Made by a program: the position numbers and the translations under genes
Shown here: in pieces, positions 1 through 10,940 of the stretch
How positions within the stretch are numbered: the first letter of the stretch is position 1
Layout: every line of letters begins with the position of its first letter
Notes under the pieces: model-generated
Seen by the model: the letters and a program-made list of their open reading frames with translations, nothing else
Databases searched by the model: none
What the model was told of the DNA's origin: nothing
Assembly: GCA_008921705.1 (NCBI GenBank)
Contig: VFFE01007650.1
Coordinates: 680,748 to 744,747 of the forward strand
Source of the DNA: Burhinus oedicnemus
Taxonomy: Eukaryota > Chordata > Aves > Charadriiformes > Burhinidae
Length of the DNA stretch: 64,000 nucleotides
Direction: 5' to 3'

Positions 1-1165
1 AGCCTGAGGTTTTTAAATGTCAGTAATAACGCTCTTTTCACCCTGAAAACTTCCAACACTTAACCTAACGGTTAGATGCCTACCCTCCATCTAACCATCC
101 CTGGAACCCAGAAACAAGACAGGGACAAATATAATATCTCAAATTACTTCTCTGATATTACGGGGCAAAGCAAACCCTGAAAAGACTTTCAGAAATGCTG
201 GTGCTAGGGTAACAGCAGCTGTTACTGAACGGTTACTAAGACACTTAGAGAAAAGCTCAGGAACAATAGAAAAACTAAGGGTGTGAGGGCAACCCCTCAG
301 AAAGTGGAAGGAGGTCAAAAGAACACTCCTTAGGAGTGAAAAGGAAGGCTGGGCAAGACCACAAAATAAAGGGTTATACCAGACAATGAAGCAAAAAAAA
401 GGGAGTCTGGAAGCCATCTGCATAAAATGGGATTTGCAATACCATCTATATTCTATAGATCCTGCTAAAGATGAGAAGGGGAAAGGGCAAGGAACACAGT
501 TGCCATGTAAAGCTTAGCTGTAGTTTTTCAGCACTAATCTGTGGAAGAAGACACAAGCTGTGGGCATGAACTGTGGGCATGTCTGCTGTGTCCTCGGCTC
601 AACCTTGCTCCTACTGTACGTACAAACCATGTGCTGAGTGTGAGTCAGGACTGATCTGGCCTTCCTGGAATCCAGATCTTTTCAGTGGGTGATAGATCAG
701 ACCACTGAAACTATCCAGGCTACTGTCTGCAGGATGTTGGACCAGTTCCTGAGGTCATAACTTCTCCCCCTTTTGACTTAATCACATTTCTTATTCATTC
801 TGCCATGCAACAGGGAAATAGGTTTAACTGTCATTTTGCCATACCCTTTCTTAAGGGCGAGATCTTGGGCACATTCTTGTTTGCATTTGTCAGCAGGTAC
901 CACAGTTACACAATGAATGCAAAGGCCATGGTGCTTATTTGTGTTTATATTCTGCAGCTGTGGTCTCTAGGAAGAGCTTTCTCATGCCTGATGTCTGGAT
1001 GACATTATAGACAGCCCTTCTGAGCCTTCTTTAGCCATGACCATCAGATGGCCCTTTTGAGCTTCCTTTAATGATATGCTTTAGATGACCAGGATACAAA
1101 TACTCTCCAGCTAAGTCACAGAAGCCATCCCAGACTAGTGACAACTCATGAGACTCTAACTCTCA
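1..1165. other. No gene seen; single-copy sequence
   Basis: This stretch has only short chance frames on both strands. I saw no splice-bounded coding segment, repeat family, RNA gene or CpG cluster. The sequence is moderately A+T-rich and looks like ordinary intergenic or intronic DNA. Confidence 0.6.
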
Positions 1166-2275
1166 TCAGACTACTTTGTGACTGTGTCTCTTTTTTTCCA
1201 TATAAATCTGATAATTCATCTTTGTCTGATTTGATTTTTCATCTGCAATGGCCCAGCTATTCTTTGCAATCAAGTGACACCGCAAGCATAGCCACAGAGT
1301 CAGGGCCACTGTCAAGAGCCGCCTGAAGCAGAAGAGTTCAAGCATCCCTTCTCCCAAAACACCCTCTAAAGGCAGAGCGTGTGTGGATAGCAACAGCAGG
1401 CAGACTCTCTGACATGTATGCAATGTCCTTTTTTTTAACTTTGGTGGGATGCGAGAATGATACAGAAACAAGAAACAGAAACCCAAGTCAACATCACTGA
1501 ACTTCCAAAACAGTGACAAATCCCATCGAACATCCCACACACCTAAAATTCTTTTTTTTTTTGCCTGTGATTGCTTTGTGATGATGCTCTCCATGCAAAA
1601 TATATATAGTACATACAGGCAGGAAGGCTCAAAATGAATATACAGTGTGCAATGTGGCATGCAGTCATGGTGTCTAGGGAAACTCACCTGGGAATGGCTG
1701 ATTGACCAAGCTGGGTGGTGATTCCCCAAGAACTCTCCAGAGAAGGACAGTTTAAGAGCTGCGCGTTGATTAGAGGCACCTGCCTCTACTGAGACCATGA
1801 GTTTTTTTCTGGTACATGGCAGACAACTGAGAATAATACCAGGGAATATCACATCCTTGGGATGAGCTGACACGGTTGCAACAACAACATGGTTGGCAAA
1901 AAAGAATTTGGGGCTGGCAGGAGATTGTTTGTAGGAATGATCTGGGAAGAAGGGTGGATTTAGATGGATGGAATCACTGGCCTCAAGCAAAGGGGGAAAA
2001 TGGTGGACTTGGGGTGTCTGGTGATCCAGCTGGCTGGAGTATGTGAGAGAGAAATGGGAACATGAAAGGTGAAAAAATCTGCCAGGGGCAACAAAGATGA
2101 TGAAGCAGCTGTGTATGAGCAGACATGGAAAGGAAAGATGAGGAAGAGGGAGGTAGAAGAGCAGTAGCTCATCCAGGATGTCTGTGGGGAAAGAGGTATA
2201 CAATGGTGAAAGGAACATGTAGTGAAGTGTGAACCCCATAAAGGCAATGATGAGGAAAAATAACCTCTTGCCCAT
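1166..2275 (-). CDS. Unrecognised long open frame, 369 codons
   Basis: I do not recognise this protein. The frame starts MGKRLFFLIIAFMGF, so its first 25 or so residues are hydrophobic and could pass for a signal peptide or membrane segment. The rest has no domain, catalytic motif or repeat I can name, and is rich in Ser, Leu, Phe, His and Pro. It is by far the longest frame in the window that is not retroposon-derived. Part of its openness is compositional: the plus strand at about 1960-2275 is purine-rich, which removes stop codons from the pyrimidine-rich minus strand. The codons show no obvious third-position pattern, no neighbouring exon was found, and no promoter or poly(A) signal decides the start. 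It is either a chance frame or a fragment of a rapidly evolving or decayed gene. I favour chance, with real doubt because of its length. Confidence 0.13.
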   Translation of the reverse strand: MGKRLFFLIIAFMGFTLHYMFLSPLYTSFPTDILDELLLFYLPLPHLSFPCLLIHSCFIIFVAPGRFFHLSCSHFSLTYSSQLDHQTPQVHHFPPLLEASDSIHLNPPFFPDHSYKQSPASPKFFFANHVVVATVSAHPKDVIFPGIILSCLPCTRKKLMVSVEAGASNQRAALKLSFSGEFLGNHHPAWSISHSQVSFPRHHDCMPHCTLYIHFEPSCLYVLYIFCMESIITKQSQAKKKRILGVWDVRWDLSLFWKFSDVDLGFCFLFLYHSRIPPKLKKRTLHTCQRVCLLLLSTHALPLEGVLGEGMLELFCFRRLLTVALTLWLCLRCHLIAKNSWAIADEKSNQTKMNYQIYMEKKRHSHKVV

Positions 2276-5200
2276 ACTATTGCATTTTCAGGTTAAAATA
2301 TGATTATTTATCATAAAAATAATGTATGACTATCAGATAAAGATATTTAATTAAATGCCAAATTCATATGTCAATGAAGTTAATGGCAAAAGTCCAGGTC
2401 AAATCAGTCCGAAGATGCTACCAACACAGTATAAAACACTGTTAATGGAAAAAATTCTCATTTTGGCTTTATATAAAATAAGTAGATTAACTATAGGAAA
2501 AGTATTTTTCCCGCCTTCACCCCTGTACTTTCCACCATCATTCAAATGCCCACATGCCTTGAAGACTTCAGAACTGGCTGCCCATTCATGAATGCCTTAT
2601 TAGCTATTCATCATAGTCAAAAGTGTTGGCCAAATGTTTTTCTTGGACTACCAGCGTGCAACAGTCTTTTTTTAAGCAGTTGTCACTTCCATTTTGTTAT
2701 TCCCTCACTGTTGGCTGCTGTTCTATGTTTCAGACTTTTTGCTGGTGATAATTTGTTTCAGGTCACAGTGTTCATTGGCTTAACTTCTCCAGAAGACCAG
2801 ATATTAGGAAGGTAAATAGATATGATCACTGGCGTTGAATATGGAAGAGACATTTTCCTATTTGCAGGAGGGCAGTTGCAGAGGAAGAAGTCCCATAAAA
2901 TAGGAGCTCAGGAGAGACCAGTATGTCTAGTTTGTTTCACCTGATACAGCCTGTAGATTTTTGGAATGTCTTATAAAGAAGCATCAGAACTTAGTGTTAT
3001 CCATAAGAATGAAGACAGAACTTAATCTTTCAATGCTTATTTTGATAAGAATTGTCTTGGAAACATCTGTGTAAGGACACACCTATAATATGTTTGTGGT
3101 TCCTCAAGGCCAACAAATTTCATTTGTGGACAAATGAAAGTGAGGTTGTTAGACATAAGATCACCCACTGCTTAGGTGAGTTCTGACAGGTTTATGTCTT
3201 GTTTACAAAAAGAAAGGAATTGCTTGATCTGGTTATTTTCCAAAATTATCTTCTTGGTGTTTCACAGTGAAAGAATAAGAGTATCAGCTCCACAAAATAA
3301 AAGTTTAGTCATAGTTCACAGCTAACTGGTCCAATGGAAGCAAAACTGGTTTTGCATGTATGTGTATGTGTTACAGTTGTGGTAGGATCTCCACTTTTAA
3401 GGCAATGGTTGAAACACAAGTCTGTGCTCATACACTGGAGATTGAATCCGTCTTTTGATGCCTTGCTGCTGGTGACAGGTTTCTTTTTCTTGTGCATAAT
3501 TTCTTGCTAAGACTGGGAGAAGCTTGTGTCTTTGTGAAGCTACGGCAGGAACCTGGGGAGTGTGGAAGGTGGTGGGCTGCAGAGCTAGAGGCATTCACTC
3601 AGAGGTACTGGCTCCAGCTGCCCTCTCATATCCTGCCTCTTTTCTGTGGGGCTGGGGGACACTGGTTTGCTCTGATTGATGTATTTAATATCTCTGTCTG
3701 CACTTGCACAACGATAGTAATGGAGAGTCTGTGGAGTCTCTCTTGGATTTAAAGCTTCCACACCTTCCCTTCCCATGCCAGATCTCCAGGTTGAAAGTGA
3801 CACAGGTTATTTCATTAGAGGAAAAGTCCATATTTCCTCTCTGTGCTGCACTTGGAATATAGCTGGCAGCAGTGCCAGCTGCAACACTGTAAATAAATTG
3901 CTGGTGTTTTCCACCATACTTATTATGCCTTGCAGGATAGGTGTGTTTTCTTACAGCTTGTTCCCATGCAAAGAATTTTGCAGTAATGTTATTGCCTATT
4001 TAAGGGCTGGGTACTCTTTTTTTAATTATTATTTTTTATTTTTTCATAATGGAATATGCCTTCTTCCTTGCAAGAGTTTCTACTTCAAAACAAGATTTCC
4101 TTCCCTGCTCTGATGACATGGCTCTGAATTCCACCTTCACCATGCCCACTGGTAAGAAAAAGTCTTTTTGGAAGACAGTCTTTAGGGACTTTTGTCATAG
4201 GCTTTCATCCAGTCTATTCTATGAGAGGGATCTTTCCTGAGATCTGTCAAGTACACTGAGATGGTTTATGAAGTGATAATAGCAACTTTCAACACTCCTC
4301 AATGACTAGTCATCCGAATGCATAGCACTGTACTTTGTAAAAGCCTCTGTTTATAGTGCTTTGAACATGTGTGTTAAGCTGTGTCATTTAAAGAGTATAA
4401 CAGGAGGGAGAAAGTACTTTTCTGATCTGATAATTTTGCTTGACCTCCTGAGGAAGAGAGACCTACACGAGATAAGTGAAAGGTAGTTTGCCAATAACTG
4501 ATTTGGTCTTGTGTTCTGATGTATTAGACATTCCCCATGCACTCCAGCAATTTTTAACTGAAATTGGATGATACTTGTGAGCCCAGGAGATGGCATGGAC
4601 TTAACCGAGGTGAACATGTTAAAAAAGAGTCCAAGTGCAACATGTGAATTAAATCTGATACCACAGACTGGTTAAATGATAAAACGCCTTAAAGATTGGA
4701 TTCATATATGAAAAGACATATATTCATGTAATATATTCATAACAAAGAATTACTGGAAGAGTCTTGTAACTCTAGACTTTCAAGTATGGCCTGATTTTTT
4801 CACACCTTACAGGTCACCAGCTTCCATACTTTCCCTGTAGAACACATGGAGCTCCTGTGACATCATCTAACGAATTTGAAGCCCTGCCGTGGAGGTGCAG
4901 CTATCCACCTCAATGGTGTATTCTGTGTATCCTGTGGTCAGAGAACTGACATAAAGCAGAGGAAGACCTGGAGCTCCTTAGGACAGCAGTTCTTATGGCC
5001 AACCTGTCTAGATATTGCAATGAGTACATTGAAAGAAAACACTTGGAGAGTACCCTGGGGAACAGGAGTTTTAATTCTGGTAGATGAATGAAAACATTTT
5101 AGGGTTCTACTTGAGTTTTTTAAGTGGATTCTTGATGACTGTAGCCTGAACACGCTTGTTAATGCAACTAGCACTGCAACTATATACATCTGCATTTCAT

Positions 5201-6374
5201 CTGTCTTGACCCTGTGGATCTAAGGGCAAGAAACAACAAATAGAGGTGGTCAGAATTAGCCTAGAGGCTTGTTTCCTAACTTGCAAATGTAAAATCTTCT
5301 AGGTCAGAAAGAGGAGGGATGGAGGAAAGGCTAAGCTGTTATCCAGAGAGGACAGACAAGGCTCCCTAATATGGAGAAGTAGGCAGGTGTTTTGTTTTGG
5401 TGTTTGGTTTTTTTTTTGTTGGATGGAAGATAAAACTGATTCTGAACTGTTGCACCCAAATAGCTGTGGCAGCCATTGACCTGGCTTGCAGGGGTATACA
5501 AACAGCCCATGTGGATATCTTACTTAATTTTTCAATGCAGCTGACATTTCATTCAGAGGAAATAAATCTTTCAACTAAACCATTCATTTGGAGCAGAGGA
5601 TAAAAGTTATGCTGGAATTTTATAATTTATGAAACAGCAAACCAATAAGGTGAATGTATGTACCCTGAGCTTTGGTTGGTTGTTATACAAATACCATTGC
5701 TGTTAGACAAATGGACAAATTTATTTGGACAAACTCTTTAAAACTTCTCCAGCGTCAGCTGAAGGCTAACCCACTAAAGTGGAGCTGCCTTAAGATAGTG
5801 AGCTGCCTTAAGACAGGCAGAGGCAGGGGCCTTGACAAGAAATATATATGTGGTGGCTTCTGGTGAAGTTTTCTTGAGAAGGCTGATGAAATTAATCTAA
5901 ACTCTTTTGAGGTGGGACTGCAAAAAAGGAGATCTCTGTCCTAGTAGAGTGGTTGCTTTCAGATACGCACCTTTGTGAGATCTCAGCTAGCATATGAATG
6001 AAGCTGGACTCACACATTGATTTTATGTATATGGTATCAGGACTTTTAAATCTGCTTCCAGTAGTAAATGATGTGCATTTAACAAAACGCCAAAGCCAAG
6101 AGCTCATCCATTTCACTTTATGCATTCCATTGTGCCTTAAAATGTCATAAATACCACCACTTAAAGTAAAGGAGTAATTACATCCATTACAACAGAGGAA
6201 GAGAAATGCATTAGGTGAATCTTGATCTGTGGGATCTGAAAACACCCTTGGTTTTCTTAATGTAATTTATGCACAGGAAAGTTACATTCCTAATTTAAAT
6301 TAGAATTCCTTTATTGCCAACATCAGGCTGTTAAAGGGTGGTTAATCTGATTCTAATATCCTAAGATACCTGTT
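2276..6374. other. No gene seen; A+T-rich single-copy DNA
   Basis: Apart from a small tandem duplication near 5.8 kb, there is no repeat family, RNA gene or coding exon I can support. Open frames here, for example 3492-3752 plus and 5892-6245 minus, are short and have no family hallmarks. Confidence 0.55.
5782..5817. repeat. 18-bp tandem duplication
   Basis: Two adjacent 18-bp units, both beginning GAGCTGCCTTAAGA, differ only in their last few bases. This looks like a small replication-slippage duplication with no evident function. Confidence 0.8.
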
Positions 6375-7325
6375 TCTTTTCAACAGTATTTTGCAGATTT
6401 CAAGACCTTCTTTTCTTTAAGCTAAATAACTCCATTTCTTTCCAGCTTTCCTCACAGCATGTATTTTCTTAAGTCTGTCCAATTGGTCTATGGTCAGAGA
6501 AAAAAAATAAGCACAATAATTCAGCTGAGGACCACATCAGTTCTGAGTAGAACAGGTGGTTTACTTCACATGCGTTACCATTGACTCCTGCTCAAGTATC
6601 CCATAATGTTGTTTGCCCTTTTTGCAGCAGTGTGACATTAAGTTATGTTTAGATCGTGTCTGTTTAGACTGCTGTTAAGCTAGCTGTCCCCCACCCAGTT
6701 GCTCATTGCAACAAAAATGTTGAAACTCGCACTTGTTTTTATTAAATTGCATCTTACTTCTTTCAGGCCACTTCTCCAATGTGTCAAGAGAATTTTGAGT
6801 TCTTATCCTGTCATTCAGTGCTCTCTTAGCTGTTGATGTGCTTATTTACACTTTTTCCCATTGTTAGGATGAAGATACTAACCAGCACTGGAACCATAAC
6901 ATAATCTCACTGAATACGGTCTTCCATTTTGATACTGAATGTTTTAAATCTTCTGTCTGAAAACTGTTTTCAAATAACTTTTGCGCTACCCTCTAATGGC
7001 TTCATCTAGGCCACATTCCCCTATTTAATTTCAAAGACTATTCCCTTATTTCACTTCAGTAAGGCAATGTCAAAATTCTTACTAAAGCTGAAATATGTTA
7101 TGTATGCATTCTCCTATACCCAACGTCATTTAGAGAAATGTTGTTGATCTGAAACACAAAAAAGCCATATTTTTCAGACAAGTCATCTATGAAGATAATA
7201 TGCTAAGCTGACAGTGAACACTACTTAAAATGGTCTTTACATGACCTTTTTAAAATCATGCTAACATAGTGGTCTTCATCAGATTATACTTAAATATGGC
7301 TGTGAGTTTTGTCTCTGGAAAGCAC
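6375..7325 (-). mobile_element. Ancient, heavily decayed CR1-type LINE fragment
   Basis: On the minus strand this segment aligns by eye, in order, with the reverse-transcriptase and C-terminal part of the old amniote CR1 lineage seen in turtles, crocodilians and birds. Landmarks read on the plus strand are CAGCTGAGGACCACATCAGT near 6523, the stretch around 6733-6790 leading to CCAATGTGTCAAGAGAATTT, and CATCTAGGCCACATTCCC near 7002. Each corresponds to a well-conserved part of that element. The copy has many substitutions and indels and no readable frame, and its low-coordinate edge lacks the young CR1 octamer tail. It is far older than the CR1 copies at 21-32 kb and probably predates modern bird orders. 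Both edges are approximate to about 50 bp. Confidence 0.68.
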
Positions 7326-8779
7326 TTTCCTGTGACTACTACTTTTGGCTATGTATTTTCATGAGTTCTTTTTACTAAAGGGAAGTGATCCCCTTGTATG
7401 GAGGAGACGGTTACCTCACACTCACTCCCCTATTTCCTTTTTTGTGACATTCCGAAATCCATCTGATTTAGAGAACTGTTTAGAAAACTAATCTCTCTGT
7501 CTTTTCCTCCCGTGAAAAGAACAATGGAAATCACTAAAAAATTAGACCACTGGGTTAGTCCCTGCAGGCCCTTATTTTTAAAGGACTTGTTTTTAAATCA
7601 GTGAAAAGCAAAGATGTATTATACTTGGCACATGCAGAGACAATGGGAAAACATTTCCTTAAGCGTAGGTTTCCTGTACTTCAGTACAATCTTCCTGTTG
7701 TCAATTTGAAGGGCAATACAGTGGCAATTTAGGAAAATAAAGGAACAAATGCTCCACAAAAATGGCCAAAATATCTCTTTGCAAATAAACTAGAGTTGAT
7801 GCAAATGAACGTGAAGAATTGAACATTGATGTTCACACTGTATTTTGCATTCATGAATTATACAGAATTTGTTGTAAAATCTTCGTTGCCACACAATCTT
7901 ATTTTTCTTTGCAAAGTGTTTTGAGATACCTTATGTGAACATTTCTGAAGAAAATTTAACTACCCTGAAGTGAAATGGTATTACAATTTTATTTTCAGCT
8001 TTTAAAACAGATAACAATCAAATGAACCCTGGTGATAAATCAGACAGCACTCTGAAAACAATTCTTGTAACATCTGCAATATCTGATTAAATCATTGTGG
8101 ATGTTTGTGGTATGTCTTCTAGAAGCAGAAGAGAATTATTCCTCCATATATGAAAAATACAATCTTGGCAGATTTTATTGTGCAAAAGTTTTCTTGTTTC
8201 TTTCCCAAGAATATTGTAGTAGCATGGCAAGTGGTAGCTGTGTTCTGGTCCAGTAGAAAAGGTGGTTTTCCCTTAGTCCTGGAGGGCAGTGAAGGCATGG
8301 CACTGCAGTAAGAGTCTGCTGTGAGGCATTAAACATATTCTGATTTATTATAACTACATTAGGGTTTGTGAAATTCCATCTACAGGAAAGAGTATCTTAA
8401 ACTTAATCCCTCTGATATTAATTTTTCATATTTTATGTATGCACATATTTATCCATATGTAAGGATAAATAATAGAGAAATGTATATGCAAAATAATATG
8501 CCTGATGTGAGACAAAGAAAGAAACACTTTATTTGACTGGTTCTTAAAGTCAGGTTTATTGCCCTCGTTTTTGAACCTCGTTTTCTTTCCCGTGTGATAA
8601 TTTGTCTGTCTAAATTCCTTCTTCATCACATCATATATAGACACTTTTTTGTTAGGAAAGCCGCCTGCAAAGTCTGATGTAGACTACTTATAATTTCTTT
8701 GTTTCCTGACAAAAAGCCAGCACTTCTATTAAAATGATCTTGCTGTATGGGTTAACTATTCACGACATTCAAGAAGTAT
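7326..8779. other. No gene seen; A+T-rich, possible conserved non-coding DNA
   Basis: This is A+T-rich sequence without recognisable genes or repeats. It contains a perfect octamer motif ATGCAAAT at 7799-7806 (the POU-factor site) within an even-textured, low-CpG block at about 7740-8100 that could be a conserved non-coding element. Only cross-species alignment would show this. Confidence 0.4.
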
Positions 8780-9740
8780 TGGCTAAATTTATACTAGCAA
8801 GCGTTCGCCAAGGCCAGTCCACTGCCACAAGGCTATTTGGCACAGTCTGGTCATCTCCCTTCTCTTCATTTATCTTACTGTACCAAGCAGGTGGCTGCAC
8901 CCAGGTGTTTGCTGAGAACAAGCCCTGGCTTGAGCCAGCTCTCCAGTTGTGTCCAGTACTCATCTGGGAGAGCTGCCATCTGTCTGGCCAAAACCATGCT
9001 GGGAACCTTGTAGAAGACCAAGTTCTTGTATCTGGAAATGTTCCCTGGCACCCACATGTATAAGTGTAGCCATGATGTCTAACGTGAGCACACTGGTAAA
9101 TAGGGCCATTAGGACAGTAAAAGTTATGCTTCCTAAATTAGATTTTTTTAAAAAAATTAATATTTAGAAGATGGTGATTTATAAACATATAAGAATTCTC
9201 ATACAGATAGTTTATTTATTTACAAAGGTAACGGGTATAGATTTTTATAACTGCTGTCTATATGCAATGATAGCAATGCAGCATGCGTGGTTGGTACACT
9301 CGGCATGCAAAACGTTGACATACAAAATGAACTGTGACACCATGCTGCCTGCCCACGTGCGCATCCTTCCCTGGCCCCTGATGAGGCTGATGGCTGCAGT
9401 GAGGGACAAAACACAGGGATCGATTGGCCACTATAGCTGTATTTTATCTTCTTACTTTATCTTCTTTATCTTATCTACCCATGGCCCAGGACCCCATGTC
9501 AATCCCTCTGGGGACATCAGCCCCTACCCCAGTGAAGCTGCAGCAGGGCCAGTCTCCAGTTCTGCCATCCCGGTTTCGGTCCATCCCCATCCCCAGGCAG
9601 ATGCCCCACGTCTGGGGCTGGGGTTGCCCCAGTGCCCCCGGCTGCCCTTCTCCTGGCCAACTGTAGGACAGTATCATGGCAATTCTTCTCTCTCCTCCTT
9701 ACCCTTCTCAAAAATCATGTGTTCCAGCTAGAGTTAGAAA
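8780..9740. other. More G+C-rich, CpG-bearing segment of unknown origin
   Basis: Within A+T-rich surroundings this segment keeps many CpGs (for example around 8800, 9285-9360 and 9570-9610) and is clearly G+C-rich at about 9480-9665. The minus strand carries overlapping AATAAA-type signals near 9210-9220 and a TATAAAAA near 9245, but they are too close together for a typical LTR. Frames are open on both strands, as expected from composition. It may be an unrecognised LTR or a regulatory element. I cannot identify it. Confidence 0.3.
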
Positions 9741-10920
9741 GATATCTTTTTTCATGGGAAAGCACCAAAGCAAAGCAGTCTGTAAACCTTTTCTTGAGTG
9801 TTTTGAATACTGGCTTTTTAGGTAGTGCTGCTCCACCAGCATTGCTCTAGGAACTAGGGAAAACAAGCTACTGTGAAGAAAATTAACTCTATCCCAGCCA
9901 AAACCAGCATACCCCTAGATAAAACTTGCTGAGTACCCTTTCTTGACTTAATGTAAATTGCTCAGCCAGTATGATTACATTGAAGTATTTCCAAAGGTTC
10001 CAACCTCCCATCAAAAACACATATTTCATCTAAATATTGTTCCACTTCTGTCAAATGGCAGGAAATGTATAAGCTTTCACACCAAAGGTGAGGAATGCCA
10101 ACATGATGACTTAAGAAATCCTATTGAATAGATACATATAACAAATCTGGGAAAAGAAAATTCTGAACACTTCAATTTTCAGAAGGAATGACAATGCCAA
10201 TTTTATCTGAAGTTCCTGCTGCATTTAAAATTTACATTTCTTTTATTGAGATCAAGTAAAGAGGAAAAATGAACAAACCCCAACTGGAATTTAAAAAAAC
10301 TCAAAAGGTTTGCAGAGTTAATACAAAATATGCATAAAAAGAAAGTATAATTACCCCAGAAATGGTATATAGAATTGTATTTTGAAATGATAATCAGCTA
10401 ATGTTTTATTTTAAATTGTCTCAAATACAGCCAAAAGCCAGGAAAATATAGCATGTGGTTATAAAATAAAGGTGTTTGGTAAGCTCATTAATAAGTAGTG
10501 CAATACATTACATGTGAAAAATCAAAACTTGCTTCTGAATTTCTAGATCACATAAAATTCAAACTTATTTAATTTACTCAAAACAATAGTAAAATAAATA
10601 CTTTACTTTTCCTATGTAATGGAATTTGGTTTCCTGCACATCCTTTAATTAATTAGCACAGGGTGTGATGCTGTCTTCAACTTATTTTCAAGATTTTAAC
10701 TTTACCGTCAACAAACAGTAATTGTTATACAAAAATAAAAATATTTTTAAGAATATAACATTCCAGTTCCTGAAGAATCCTTAATTTCATCATCTGCAAG
10801 TGAAAAATTGCTCATGGATTTCATACATCCTTTATAACTAAGTTTTTTATATATAAATATTTCCCCCTTTATATCTAATGAGTTCAAGTACAATAAACTG
10901 CAGACAAAGGGAATGGATAA
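9741..10920. other. No gene seen; A+T-rich DNA
   Basis: Very A+T-rich, with homopolymer-like runs and no recognisable genes, repeats or RNA genes up to the N gap. Confidence 0.6.
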
Positions 10921-10940
10921 NNNNNNNNNNNNNNNNNNNN
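10921..10940. other. Assembly gap (20 N)
   Basis: Exactly 20 unknown bases. The second gap in the window is also exactly 20, so this is probably a fixed-size placeholder and not a measured length. Confidence 0.95.

Noticed and set aside
9171..9731. 186-codon plus-strand frame across the G+C-rich patch
   Set aside because: Low-complexity Pro/Ser-rich second half, and alternative frames are open on both strands. No domain or start context.
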